64,000 bases of DNA from Streptomyces sp. Ag109_O5-10 (GTDB lineage Bacteria; Actinomycetota; Actinomycetes; Streptomycetales; Streptomycetaceae): positions 8,308,001-8,372,000 of the forward strand of contig NZ_FNTQ01000001.1 of the NCBI RefSeq assembly GCF_900105755.1, in the 5' to 3' direction. The position numbers and the translations under genes are program-made. The notes beneath the pieces were generated by a model. That model saw only the letters and a program-made list of their open reading frames with translations, was not told where the DNA came from and ran no database searches. Below, piece by piece: positions 34,298 to 43,314 of the stretch (within the stretch, counting starts at the first letter, position 1; the number at the start of each line of letters is the position of its first letter).

Positions 34298-35476
34298 TCA
34301 GCTCTGGCGGCGCTCGGCGTCGGCCTGCAGTTCCTCGCGCAGCCGACCGGGGGCCCAGCCCTCGGTTACGGCCGCCCGGACGGTGTCCGCCTGGGAGGGC
34401 GGGGCGAGACCGTCGACCGGCGGGTCGAGGTCCAGGTTGGTGGGGAAGGGGTAGCCCTCGGCGGTGGCGGCGACCACGCGGCGCAGCCAGTCCTCCGAGA
34501 CGCCCTCGGCCTTGCGGCGCAGCAGCACCGGGAAGAGGGCGTTCGCCATCGCCGCACGGTCCACCGTCTCCATCGCGCGCCCGAAGGCGGAGGAGATCTG
34601 CAGCAGGTTCGCCATGCGGCGGATGCCGGTCGAGCGGTTGTGCCCGGCGGCGTGGAACAGCGCGGGGTTGAAGAAGACGGCGTCGCCCTTGTCCAGGGGG
34701 AGTTGGACGTGGTGGGCGTCGAAGTACTCGACGAACTCGGGGAGTCGCCAGGCGAGGTAGCCGGGCTCGTACTTCTGGGAGTGCGGGAGGTAGAGGGTCG
34801 GGCCGGACTCGACGGGCATGTCGCAGTGGGCGACGGCGCCCTGGAGAGTGAGGACGGGCGACAGGCGGTGCACGTGCGCCGGGTAGGCGGCGGCTTGCTC
34901 CTGGGAGAGGAAGCCGAGGTGGTAGTCGCGGTGCACGCTCTGCGCGGCGCCGCCCGGGTTGACCACGTTGACCTGTGAGGTGACCTGGTAGGCGGGGCCC
35001 AGCCAGGCCTCGGCGGTCAGCGCGACCATGTCGTTGGCGTAGTAGTCGGCGAACACCTCGGGCGCCCGTAGGGCCATCTTGTCCAGGGCGTTCCAGACGC
35101 GGTCGTTGGCGCCCGGCTTGGCGAAGTGGTCGCCGCGGGCGGCGCCGCCCGCGCGCTCCTCCTCGATCAGCGCCGTGAAGGCCTCGGTGGCCCGGTCCAC
35201 GACGTCCGCGTCGGCGAACGCGCCCTTGAGGACCACGATGCCGGGGCCGTCGAGCAACGCCCGGACCAGTTCGCCCTGCACCTCGCGCCGGCCCTCCGGG
35301 GTCGCCGTGAGGGCGCGGAGCCGGTCGCTGTCGTAGAGCGGCACGTTCAGCTCCACGCGCTCGGCCGAGGGGGTGTCGGCGGGATCGGTGCGCTGGTCCA
35401 CGAGGGAGCGGAACGCGTCGAGGTCACAGTCGGCCTCGGTCAGCCAGGTCCGCGCTCCCGCGGTTGAGGTGGGCAT
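34298..35476 (-). CDS. Phytanoyl-CoA dioxygenase-family Fe(II)/2OG oxygenase
   Basis: Protein of 392 residues. The metal facial triad is seen as HRDYH (HxD) near residue 184 and His in ALFHAAGHNRSTGIRR, whose Arg would bind 2-oxoglutarate. PGIVVLKGAFADADVVDRAT is the usual PhyH entry. It is first in an operon with an SDR and divergent from LacI, suggesting oxidative opening of a plant- or sugar-derived compound. The actual substrate is unknown. Confidence 0.88.
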   Translation of the reverse strand: MPTSTAGARTWLTEADCDLDAFRSLVDQRTDPADTPSAERVELNVPLYDSDRLRALTATPEGRREVQGELVRALLDGPGIVVLKGAFADADVVDRATEAFTALIEEERAGGAARGDHFAKPGANDRVWNALDKMALRAPEVFADYYANDMVALTAEAWLGPAYQVTSQVNVVNPGGAAQSVHRDYHLGFLSQEQAAAYPAHVHRLSPVLTLQGAVAHCDMPVESGPTLYLPHSQKYEPGYLAWRLPEFVEYFDAHHVQLPLDKGDAVFFNPALFHAAGHNRSTGIRRMANLLQISSAFGRAMETVDRAAMANALFPVLLRRKAEGVSEDWLRRVVAATAEGYPFPTNLDLDPPVDGLAPPSQADTVRAAVTEGWAPGRLREELQADAERRQS

Positions 35477-35585
35477 CCGTGGTCCTTTCGCCGTCCGTGC
35501 AGTTCTGCCAGTCTTGAGAACCCGAAGCCATCATTCAATGCTTGGCAATACATCAAAAGTGCATCAGGAGCTCTTGGAATCCGTC

Positions 35586-36632
35586 ATGAGGCACCCCTAC
35601 CCGATCAGGGAAATCGCCCGCCAGGCAGGCCTGAGCACGGCCACGGTCGACCGCGTGCTCAACGAGCGCGGCAACGTGCGGGAGAGCACCGTCAGGGAGG
35701 TGCGGGAAGCCATCAAGGACCTGGACCGCCAGCAGGCGCAGGTCCGCATCGGCGGCCGCACCTTCATGATCGACATCGTGATGCAGGCACCGGAGCGGTT
35801 CTCCACCGCGGTGCGCGAGGCACTGGAGGCCGAACTGCCCTCCCTGCATCCCGCCGTCGTGCGGTCGCGGTTCCACTTCCGTGAGACCGGCCCGGCCGCC
35901 GAGCTGACCGGGACCCTGGACAAGATCGCCAAGCGGGGTTCGCAGGGCGTGATCCTCAAGGCACCCGACGTACCCGAGGTCGCTGCCGCCGTAGGACGAC
36001 TGGTCGCGGCGGGCATCCCCGTCGTCACCCTGGTGACCGACCTCCCGCACAGCGCACGCCTGGCCTACGTCGGCATCGACAACCGTGCGGCCGGCACCAC
36101 GGCCGCCTATCTCCTCGAACAGTGGCTGGGCGACCGTCCCGGCCACGTGCTCACGACCATCAGCCGGGGCTCCTTCCGGGGCGAGGAGGAGCGCGAGATG
36201 GGTTTCCGCAGCGCGATGCGCCTCACCGATCCGCAGCGGTCCCTGGTCGAGGTCACGGACAGCGACGGACTGGACACCACCCAGTACGACCTCGTCCTCG
36301 AAGCACTGAGACGCGACGAGGAGATCGTGGCCGTGTACTCCGTGGGCGGCGGCAACCACGCCACCCTGGAGGCCTTCGAAGCCCTCGGACGCGCATGCGC
36401 CGTCTTCATCGCCCACGACCTGGACCGCGACAACACCCGCCTGCTGCGCGAGCGCCGCCTGTCCGCGGTGCTCCACCACGACCTGCGCCAGGACATGCGC
36501 CGCGCCTGCCAGACGATCATGCGCGCCCACAAGGCACTCCCGTACGACGGCCCTGCCCTCCCGTCGGCGATCCAGGTGGTCACACCGTTCAACCTGCCGC
36601 CGGGGAACCCGTCCACGGCGACCGCGGCCTGA
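35586..36632 (+). CDS. LacI-family transcriptional regulator
   Basis: Protein of 348 residues from ATG 35586. The HTH is at residues 4-50 (IREIARQAGLSTATVDRVLN ERGNVRESTV), followed by a periplasmic-binding-protein-like effector domain (GVILKAPDVPEVAAAVGRLV, AYVGIDNRAAGTTAAYLL, VYSVGGGNHATLEAFEALGR). The upstream in-frame ATG 35538 has no ribosome site. It is divergent from the PhyH/SDR operon, its probable target. Not obviously linked to the GACAACGTTGTC sites 10 kb away, though that cannot be excluded. Confidence 0.9.
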   Translation: MRHPYPIREIARQAGLSTATVDRVLNERGNVRESTVREVREAIKDLDRQQAQVRIGGRTFMIDIVMQAPERFSTAVREALEAELPSLHPAVVRSRFHFRETGPAAELTGTLDKIAKRGSQGVILKAPDVPEVAAAVGRLVAAGIPVVTLVTDLPHSARLAYVGIDNRAAGTTAAYLLEQWLGDRPGHVLTTISRGSFRGEEEREMGFRSAMRLTDPQRSLVEVTDSDGLDTTQYDLVLEALRRDEEIVAVYSVGGGNHATLEAFEALGRACAVFIAHDLDRDNTRLLRERRLSAVLHHDLRQDMRRACQTIMRAHKALPYDGPALPSAIQVVTPFNLPPGNPSTATAA

Positions 36633-36880
36633 ACACCGAAGAACCGCCGCCGACTTGCCGCTGGTGTCAGCCGACCGGGCCAAGCGGCCGACCGGCTGGG
36701 GGCATGCGGCCACACTTGTGTGGGCCGGTGGTGGGGAGGTCATGCAGGGAGAGGACGAGGAGATCTGATCGTGCCGTCCGCACCTGCGGGCAGGGGCCAG
36801 CGTGTCACGGGGTGTCGGTGGCACCTCGGGGGCATCCTGTGGGCACTCGCGATCGCGGGGGCAGCCGACGAGAGGGAGTC

Positions 36881-37996
36881 ATGCGGGTGTCGTCTCAGGG
36901 CGTTACGGTCGTGGCTCTTCTGGCGGATCCGGATGCGCCGACGGAGATCGCACAGCGTATGGCCGACATGCTCCCTGATCGGCTGGCCGGCAGGTCGGAG
37001 CAGGGACGGCGGTTCGAGGTCGAGGTGATCAGTGAGCCCTTCACCGCGGGGGCCGAGGACCCGCTCACCTTGATGCGCCGGATCATCGACCGCGGAAGTG
37101 CGGGGAACTGGGACATCGTCGTGGCCCTCACCGACCTTCCGCTGCACTCACACGGGCGCAATCTCGTGGTGGATCTGAGTCACGAACACGGCTTGGCGCT
37201 GCTGTCTCTTCCTCCGCTGGGGGGCTTCCGGCTGCAGACCAGGGCCCGGCAGGCGGTGGAAGAAGCCGTGCTCAGCCTGGCGGCGGCCACGGAGGCTGAG
37301 GTGCCTGCGGGAGGCCAGCCGCTGCGGGGGCCCTTCATCCGCCGTCTCGCGCCTTTCCATCCGGGCCAGATCGGTGAGGAGGAGATCGCCGACCTGCGGT
37401 ACGTCGTCGGTGGGCCGCGCGGCTACGTGAGAGTGCTCCTCGGTATGGTCCGCGCCAACCGGCCGTGGCGCTTGGTGCCTGGCCTGTCGAAGGCCCTGGC
37501 GGCCGCACTCGCCACGGGAGCGGTCGCCACCGTGAACTCCACCATCTGGAACCTGGCCACCTCCCTGAGCACGCCACGCATGGTGATCGCCACGGTCGGG
37601 TCTGTCGCGCTCATGATCGGCTGGTTGATCGTGGACGCGAACCTGTGGCATCGAACGGACGAGGTTGCGCCGGAGGCGAGGAAGCGGGCGGCCCTCTACA
37701 ACGCCTCGACGATCCTGACCGTGGGTATCGGGGTGATCGTCTGCTACGCGGGTCTGGTGGTCATCAACCTGGTGTGGGCGCTGTTCATCCTCAACGGCCG
37801 GCTGTTCGCTTCCACGACACGAACGCCGCTGCACGCCTCGGGGTACTGGACGCTGGCCTGGTTCGTCGCCTCGGTCGCCACGGTGGGCGGCGCGCTGGGA
37901 TCGGGTCTGGAGAGCGACGAGGCGATCCGGGCAGCCGCCTACTCCAAGCGCGAACAGGAGCGTCGCAGTGCGCTGCGGGACGACCACGGTGACTAG
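36881..37996 (+). CDS. Multi-span membrane protein of unknown function
   Basis: Protein of 371 residues from ATG 36881 (AGGGAG upstream). The soluble N-terminal half has a Rossmann-like start (VTVVALLADPDAPTEIAQRM) and GNWDIVVALTDLPLHSHGRN. The C-terminal half has about five hydrophobic spans (residues about 205-225, 232-255, 275-310 and 325-345). Not recognised. The stop codon TAG lies inside the left repeat of a MITE, so the natural C-terminus may have been changed. Confidence 0.7.
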   Translation: MRVSSQGVTVVALLADPDAPTEIAQRMADMLPDRLAGRSEQGRRFEVEVISEPFTAGAEDPLTLMRRIIDRGSAGNWDIVVALTDLPLHSHGRNLVVDLSHEHGLALLSLPPLGGFRLQTRARQAVEEAVLSLAAATEAEVPAGGQPLRGPFIRRLAPFHPGQIGEEEIADLRYVVGGPRGYVRVLLGMVRANRPWRLVPGLSKALAAALATGAVATVNSTIWNLATSLSTPRMVIATVGSVALMIGWLIVDANLWHRTDEVAPEARKRAALYNASTILTVGIGVIVCYAGLVVINLVWALFILNGRLFASTTRTPLHASGYWTLAWFVASVATVGGALGSGLESDEAIRAAAYSKREQERRSALRDDHGD

Positions 37997-38161
37997 TGCC
38001 GCAGCAGGCAACGTTCGCCCTGTCACGACGCCCGGCACGCACTCTCGCCGCACCGGCCGAAAGTCCAAGTACATCCAGTACGAGGACTTCCGGCCGGCAC
38101 GCCGAGAGCACGCACCGGACGCCGCTCCTTGACGGGCAAACGGTGCCTGCCGCGGCACTAG
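37993..38161. mobile_element. MITE-like element, 169 bp
   Basis: CTAGTGCCGCAGCAGGCA (37993-38010) and TGCCTGCCGCGGCACTAG (38144-38161) are inverted copies with one mismatch. The similarity continues inward to about 31 bp with few mismatches. Both ends are CTAG, which is either the target duplication or part of the repeats. An internal hairpin (GGCCGAAAGTCC / GGACTTCCGGCC, one mismatch) fills the middle. No transposase, so mobilised in trans. Confidence 0.75.
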
Positions 38162-38656
38162 CGGGTGAGATCAGTGGCAGGCATGCCGACGGATGGTGGT
38201 CGTCGGGGCGTGGAGATGTGGCTGGTCGGTCGGTGTGTGGTTGTTTCGCCTCGGACTGTCGGACTGGGCGGGGCAGCATGAACAGCAGATGCGCACCCGA
38301 CTGGCGCACGCGGCTGCCAACGCCGACGCGGTTGTGCTGTTCGGCGCGTCGTTCGCCGTGCGTGGCCACCGCCCGAGGGCCGGTCGGGCGCCCGGTTTCG
38401 GAGGTCTGGTGGGCGCGGGTGCCGGCGGGTTCGTCGGCGGCCGTCTCGCCTGGCGACAGGGGGCGGGCGCCCACAAGACCGGGCCCGTCGCCCACCTGGT
38501 GCAGCCCGGCCGGCACCGGCCTGACCCGGTCGCCGACCTGAAGCGGGGAACTCCCGAGCGGCGCATCTTGTCCGACGGTGCCCCGGTGAGCGGTCCCGCG
38601 ACGGCGCCGCAGCCGTGCTTCGAGACCAGGACCGAACCGGACGGCGTCCTGGTCGG
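38162..38656. other. Intergenic region after MITE, no supported gene
   Basis: A frame at 38193-38711 (+) and frames on the other strand stay open but lack Shine-Dalgarno, domain character and normal amino-acid balance. I see no promoter, repeat or RNA gene that I can defend. Confidence 0.4.
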
Positions 38657-39109
38657 TCAGGGCCCTTCTTGTCCGAGCAGAGGCGCGAGGAAATCCTCCC
38701 ACTGCAGGTGACCGCTCTCCGTGTCCGCGGGAACGAGCTGCAGCGTGACGTCCAGCCAGTCAGAGATCACGTCCCATTCTGCCTGGACAACGGCGCAGGC
38801 CCTGAGCGGGCCGAGCCGGATGCACAGTCGTCCTGGGGTGCCTGGTGGGTGGACGGGCCATACGGCCACGTCGCCGATTCCCTCGTGGCGGCGCAGGCCG
38901 AGCAGGAGCGCCTCTCGCGACAGTGACCACCGCACTGAAGCGCCGTCCGTCCGCAGGACGATGCGGACGGCGAACGGGTCCAAGGCGGTGTAGTGCAGCT
39001 CCAGGTCGAGCGGCACGGCGGGCCGATCGGCGCGGACCAGGTGCGCATGGTGGCGCAATGTGGTGACACGATGCGGATGGACTTCTGTCAGTGTGACTGG
39101 CTTGGACAC
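38657..39109 (-). CDS. SsgA-like sporulation/cell-division protein
   Basis: Protein of 150 residues from GTG 39109. It follows the SALP pattern: LDLELHYTALDPFAVRIVLR, VRWSLSREALLLGLRRHEGI, DVAVWPVHPP and a C-terminal WEDFLAPLLG. SsgA-like proteins are found only in morphologically complex actinomycetes, where they place septa and cell-wall machinery during sporulation. It is somewhat divergent, with a longer N-terminus than SsgB. Stand-alone here. Confidence 0.85.
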   Translation of the reverse strand: MSKPVTLTEVHPHRVTTLRHHAHLVRADRPAVPLDLELHYTALDPFAVRIVLRTDGASVRWSLSREALLLGLRRHEGIGDVAVWPVHPPGTPGRLCIRLGPLRACAVVQAEWDVISDWLDVTLQLVPADTESGHLQWEDFLAPLLGQEGP

Positions 39110-39273
39110 GACTGGTCACTTCCGAAGGAAGAAGAGAAGGGGGTGGGCCGACGGCCATCGGCCTTCCTCGGACCTGCCGTCTGACGTACGGGACGTGGCG
39201 AGTACCCCGCTGGGCGGTGCGGCATGTAAGAAGGAGGGGCAGCGTCGGGCCGGGCGCCCCGGATCCGTCGTGC

Positions 39274-39993
39274 CTAGGGCGGGGCACCCTCTTCAAGGGC
39301 CAGGCTGACGAGATGATCGCCGAATCCGCCTCTGGCTCGTGGGCGCAGGCGTCCCGATGTGGCGACAGGGCACTCGGCGGTGCGCAGGACCCGGTGCCGT
39401 CCACGGCCCAGCGCCGCGACGAGACCGCGATCTTCGCCCACCGGCACCGGAGGGAAGCCCCCGACAGCCACGTAGGACTCGGCGGACACTCCGAGGTTCG
39501 CGCCGTGCACATGGGGGTGGGTCCAGGGGCCGAACGCCGGACGGGACGCGGTGTAGCGCATCTGGTGGCGGGCCGCCAGGAAAGGCGGCTGGTGCGGTCC
39601 GGGGATGACGGTGACGGTGCCGACGACCGCGTCCCATCCCTCGCCGGCGCGCACATGCTGGAAGGCGAGCCAGTCGGGTGGCACGAGGCTGTCGGCGTCG
39701 GTCGAGGCGAGCCAGAGTCCTTCCGGGCCGCCCAGCATCTCCGGGGCGCGGTCCGCCGCGGCGGCTCGGGCCAGTCCCACGTTGCGTCCCTCGACCTGGA
39801 CGACCTGGGCGCCCGCGCGCAGGGCAGTGGTCGCCGTGCCGTCCGAGCAGCTGTCCGCGGTGACCACCGTGATCACCGGTACCTCGCACAGGGCGGGGTG
39901 TTGCGCGGCGGCACGGATCGCTTCGAGGGAGCGGGGGAGAAGGTCCTGCTCGTTGTGGGCGGGGACGAGGACGGCGAGCGCGCGCGGTCTCAC
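39274..39993 (-). CDS. Family 2 glycosyltransferase
   Basis: Protein of 239 residues from GTG 39993, overlapping the methyltransferase stop. The GT-A fold starts ALAVLVPAHNEQDLLPRSLE; the nucleotide-sugar DxD-type motif is in ASTDADSLVPPDWLA; ANLGVSAESYVAVGGFPPVP is the acceptor region. No membrane span. Last gene of a four-gene overlapping operon. Donor and acceptor sugars unknown. Confidence 0.88.
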   Translation of the reverse strand: MRPRALAVLVPAHNEQDLLPRSLEAIRAAAQHPALCEVPVITVVTADSCSDGTATTALRAGAQVVQVEGRNVGLARAAAADRAPEMLGGPEGLWLASTDADSLVPPDWLAFQHVRAGEGWDAVVGTVTVIPGPHQPPFLAARHQMRYTASRPAFGPWTHPHVHGANLGVSAESYVAVGGFPPVPVGEDRGLVAALGRGRHRVLRTAECPVATSGRLRPRARGGFGDHLVSLALEEGAPP

Positions 39994-40607
39994 ACCAGGC
40001 CTTCCGCGGCCGCGGGGGAGCGGGGAACCGCCCCGTCGTCCTGGCGGCGGCCGAACGTCTGCAGGACGAAGTCGTCCTCGCGGTGCTCGCACGACAGGGT
40101 CAGTTCCGGAACGGACCCGAGGATGTCGGCGAGTTCCGCGCCGGTGTGCAGGTGCTCGGGCACCGGGTGGTTCCAGTGCACGGCCACGAGGGTGCCGCCC
40201 GGCTCCAGAGCGTCGACCGTGTGTCTGAGCAAGGTGGCCAACTCGACGCTGTCGAAGTAGTACAGAAGCTCGGACAGGACGACGAGGTCGAAGGTGCCCG
40301 GCGGCCACTGCGTGGGCACGGTCAGATGGCGGACTTCGACATGGGGCAGCTCCCGGGTTCTGCGAGCTGCGGTCTCCGCCGCCGACCGGACGCGGTCGCA
40401 GGCGAGCAGGGCGTCGCAGCGCGCGGCAAGTCGCAAAGTCAACTCGCCGACGGAGCAAGCGGGTTCGAAGGCACGGCGAAAACGAGGGCGGGGAAGGGCG
40501 GCGAGGGTGAGGTCGTACTTGCGCTGCTCGTACCAGCGCTCGGTCAGGTGCCAGGGGTCGGACGAATCGCGGTACATGTTCTCGAAGTAGGAGGGGGGCG
40601 TGCTCAC
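39990..40607 (-). CDS. SAM-dependent methyltransferase (NodS-like)
   Basis: Protein of 205 residues from GTG 40607. It begins with YFENMYRDSSDPW, has WYEQRKYDLTLAALPR, the SAM loop RAFEPACSVGELTLRLAARC, and DLVVLSELLYYF. The DPW...EQRKY start and this motif IV place it with NodS-like N-methyltransferases. The start overlaps the PIG-L stop and the stop overlaps the GT2 start (each GTGA/GTGTGA style), showing translational coupling. Confidence 0.88.
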   Translation of the reverse strand: MSTPPSYFENMYRDSSDPWHLTERWYEQRKYDLTLAALPRPRFRRAFEPACSVGELTLRLAARCDALLACDRVRSAAETAARRTRELPHVEVRHLTVPTQWPPGTFDLVVLSELLYYFDSVELATLLRHTVDALEPGGTLVAVHWNHPVPEHLHTGAELADILGSVPELTLSCEHREDDFVLQTFGRRQDDGAVPRSPAAAEGLV

Positions 40608-41389
40608 TGGAACAGGACCTCCATGGGGCGCAGATGGTGGGCGAGTTCCTCGGGCGGGAGGATCGCCGCCTCGTCGGGTCCGGGTCCCAGCGGTCGGATC
40701 TGCGTGGTGAACCGGTCGATCGCCGCTCGCTTCAATGCCTGGATGTGTGGCGGAAGGTCGAGGCGTCGCGCCGTCTGCCAGGGAATCCGTGCGTCCCCCG
40801 GCGTCGCCCAGTGCCACATCCAGACCGGATACAGCCGGCAGAGGGTGCCTGCGCGATGCGCGGCCGCGCGAGCCGCACGGCCGGCCGCCTCGTGATCACT
40901 GTGCACGTCACCGGTCCACGGTGCGGCGACCAGGTCCGCGGCACGGACGAGCGGCGTGAGGGCGTCCACGACCTGCCCCTCGTGCCGGGCCACCCCGGTG
41001 TCCGGCACCTGCAGGCGAACGATCCGGGCGTGCACGGCGCCGAGTTCGGTGAGGGCGTCCCGCAGCTCCTGGGCCCGTAGCCGTGCCAGGGCGGCGGGTG
41101 TCACCACCCGGCTGCGGGGGTGCGAGCCCTCGCCGTCCGTGATCGAGACGACGGTCAACTCCACACCCCGCTCAGCGAGTACGGCCATCGCCCCGCCGAA
41201 GCCGAGCACCTCGTCGTCGGGGTGCGCGGCCACCACGACGACCCGGCCGCCGGTCGGCAGGCCGGCCGCCGGGAGCGTCTCCCATCCGTTCCATCGACGC
41301 CAGTACGTCTCGTCGGTCCCGGGCGCCTGGATCGGGTTCGCGGGACCTGAGACGGTGCCGGCCCGTCCGGTACGCGGCAGGGGCCTCAC
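40604..41389 (-). CDS. PIG-L family N-deacetylase
   Basis: Protein of 261 residues from GTG 41389, overlapping the acyl-CoA dehydrogenase stop by 4 nt. The zinc motif AHPDDEVLGFGGAM and the second HSDHEAAG are the standard PIG-L/LmbE metal ligands. The family removes acyl groups from amino sugars (GlcNAc-PI, mycothiol and glycopeptide precursors). Here it sits between an oxidoreductase and an N-methyltransferase, suggesting deacetylation followed by N-methylation of an amino sugar (inference). Confidence 0.9.
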   Translation of the reverse strand: MRPLPRTGRAGTVSGPANPIQAPGTDETYWRRWNGWETLPAAGLPTGGRVVVVAAHPDDEVLGFGGAMAVLAERGVELTVVSITDGEGSHPRSRVVTPAALARLRAQELRDALTELGAVHARIVRLQVPDTGVARHEGQVVDALTPLVRAADLVAAPWTGDVHSDHEAAGRAARAAAHRAGTLCRLYPVWMWHWATPGDARIPWQTARRLDLPPHIQALKRAAIDRFTTQIRPLGPGPDEAAILPPEELAHHLRPMEVLFQ

Positions 41390-42432
41390 CGGGAGTCCTG
41401 CGGGCGGGCGAGGAGGCTGCCGAGTTCCGCGAGGTTGCGTTCGGCGTGGTGCTGACGCAGGTAGACGGTCAGGTCGGCGACGTTGCGGGCGTGGCGAAGG
41501 TCGTGGCAGAGCGGAGCGGCCCCGGTGGCGCGCCCGACCCGCGTCAGCACCTCGCCGCACACCGATTCGACGAAGGCGCGTACCCGCAGGCTTCGTGCCC
41601 GTGCCTGGCCGTTCCTGTCCGACGGATCCTCGTCGATCTCCGCGGCCGCCCGCAGAAGCACTGTGGCGGCGGCGTGCAACTGGACGTCCACGGCGCCGAG
41701 ATGCGCGTCCGCGTGCGGGTCGGCTCGCTGGGCCGTGGCGCGGTGCAGGGTGCGGGCGACGGCCACGGCGCCGCCGTACCAGCAGGCGGCGACCCCGATC
41801 CCGCCGTGCTGGAACCCGGGCCGGCGCACGTAGGCGTCGACCCCGCCGACTGCAACCGCGGGCACGTGGTCGAAGTGCACGTCCGGTGTGTCGCTGCCGG
41901 CCATCCCGACGGCCTGCCAGCTGCCTTCGACCGGCACGCAGACGTGCGGGTCGACGGCGACGGCGAAGAGCCGCCGTCCCTCCGGCGTCCGCGCGGTCAC
42001 CAGGGCGTCGGTGCAGCTGCGCGCGCCTGAGCAGTACGGTTTCAGGCCGCTCAGGACCCATCCGCCCCCGGAGGGAGTGGCCTCGAGGGTGGTGCCCGGA
42101 GGTTCGGCTGCCCACACTCCCCAGCGGTGGCCGGTCCGGGGCGGCGGTCCGTCGAGCTCGGCGAGGATGGCGAGCGCGTCGACATGCCCCTCGACCAGAC
42201 GTGCCAGGCTCAGGTCCTCCTCGGCGATCGACTGCAGGGCGGCCAGGCGGCCCGCGGTCCGCCCGGAACCGGGCAGCGGGAACTCCAGCCTTCCGGCGTC
42301 GATGGACTCGACCGCCGAGGCGAACCGCGCGGAGCTCTCCCTGCGGGCCGCATCCGGCGTGATCCCGTCGTGTCGCGCGTGGTCCGAACCGTCTCCGGCG
42401 GAGACGTCGGGTGACAAGGTGGTGCCCGTCAT
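41386..42432 (-). CDS. Acyl-CoA dehydrogenase-like flavoprotein
   Basis: Protein of 348 residues from ATG 42432. Conserved regions are EEDLSLARLVEGHVDALAIL, GWVLSGLKPYCSGARSCTDA (middle beta-domain), VGMAGSDTPDVHFDHVPA, and a helical C-terminal domain with LCHDLRHARNVADLTVYLRQ. Shorter than true acyl-CoA dehydrogenases (about 380). First gene of the operon with PIG-L, methyltransferase and GT2; the same four-gene grouping recurs in distant bacteria, arguing for a role other than fatty-acid oxidation. Confidence 0.82.
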   Translation of the reverse strand: MTGTTLSPDVSAGDGSDHARHDGITPDAARRESSARFASAVESIDAGRLEFPLPGSGRTAGRLAALQSIAEEDLSLARLVEGHVDALAILAELDGPPPRTGHRWGVWAAEPPGTTLEATPSGGGWVLSGLKPYCSGARSCTDALVTARTPEGRRLFAVAVDPHVCVPVEGSWQAVGMAGSDTPDVHFDHVPAVAVGGVDAYVRRPGFQHGGIGVAACWYGGAVAVARTLHRATAQRADPHADAHLGAVDVQLHAAATVLLRAAAEIDEDPSDRNGQARARSLRVRAFVESVCGEVLTRVGRATGAAPLCHDLRHARNVADLTVYLRQHHAERNLAELGSLLARPQDSR

Positions 42433-42530
42433 AGGTGGTGTCCTTGCTACTCGTCCGCCCGGTGTCTCGCCCTGATCGACCGGACGGCCAGGGGACCGGT
42501 TCAGATGGGACCGGTTCAGATGGGACCGGT

Positions 42531-42803
42531 TCACACGGCCAGGGTCTGGCCGGCCTGATCCCGGCTCGCGCCGTCGGGTCGAACCGCTGCGTCCGATTGT
42601 TCGGTGGCCACGGTGGCCAGGAGCCGGTCCGCCGTTGCGAGGGCGTCCTTGATCCCGCATGTCCCGGTGACGACGCACAGCGTGTGAGCGGTGTCCCTGA
42701 GGAAACCTCGGCTCGCGGCTGTGTCGTGCTCCAGCAGCCGTGCACACGCTTCCGCGTAGCGAGCCAGCAGCACACGCAGCACCTGGGTATGGGGAGTGAT
42801 CAC
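42531..42803 (-). CDS. DUF5133 small protein
   Basis: Protein of 90 residues from GTG 42803 (AAGGAG about 12 nt upstream). TPHTQVLRVLLARYAEACAR and DTAHTLCVVTGTCGIKDALA match the DUF5133 pattern seen in many Streptomyces proteins of unknown function. It ends 98 nt before the acyl-CoA dehydrogenase start on the same strand and may be part of that transcript. Confidence 0.75.
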   Translation of the reverse strand: MITPHTQVLRVLLARYAEACARLLEHDTAASRGFLRDTAHTLCVVTGTCGIKDALATADRLLATVATEQSDAAVRPDGASRDQAGQTLAV

Positions 42804-43314
42804 GCGGAGAGGCTCCTTGCTCTGAGATAACTCGCTCCCCGGGTGTCCGGCGGCGCCCTTTTCATGCATGGTCGCCACAGTGGTACGTGTACCGAACGTG
42901 CGCGGGGCCGTGCTCCTCGCACGAGAGGAAGTATCCGAGGGGCCGCCACCGTCTCTCCTGCCCACGTGTGTGGCGGGGCACCGCTGCCGAGTGCCCGGTG
43001 GCCACCGGGTTGTGCACGGAGTGACGCCGGGACGAGGAGGAGTACCGGGGAGGCAGGTCATTGACCGACCGACCACGGAGGTGTCCATGGCGCCGCGCGT
43101 GCTGCGCTGTGCGTGCAGCCCAGGAAGGTCTTGCGGAACCGGTGGAGCCCGGCCGACCCGCGCATTCCGCTCCACTCGACCGAGGTGGAGGACGCGAGCG
43201 GGCGGTTCCTCCTGTGCGGCCCCGTCCCGTCGGCGCCGTGTGCGCTCGACTGTCCATCCATGATGGTGGTCACAAAGGCGCATCCGGGTCTCCTGGTGTG
43301 GCACTGGGTGTGTC
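42804..43314. other. Divergent intergenic region, no gene seen
   Basis: About 510 nt between the DUF5133 gene and the FUSC gene. Open frames on both strands lack start signals and resemble nothing known. Only a weak GGTAC-GT-GTACC inverted repeat near 42890-42901 stands out. Presumably holds two divergent promoters. Confidence 0.4.

Noticed and set aside
38193..38711. A 172-codon frame on the plus strand after the MITE
   Set aside because: No Shine-Dalgarno, Arg/Gly/Pro-biased, and it overlaps the SsgA-like gene on the other strand.
42868..43263. Possible gene between the DUF5133 and FUSC genes
   Set aside because: The open frame lacks a ribosome site and family features; both strands are open over the same stretch.
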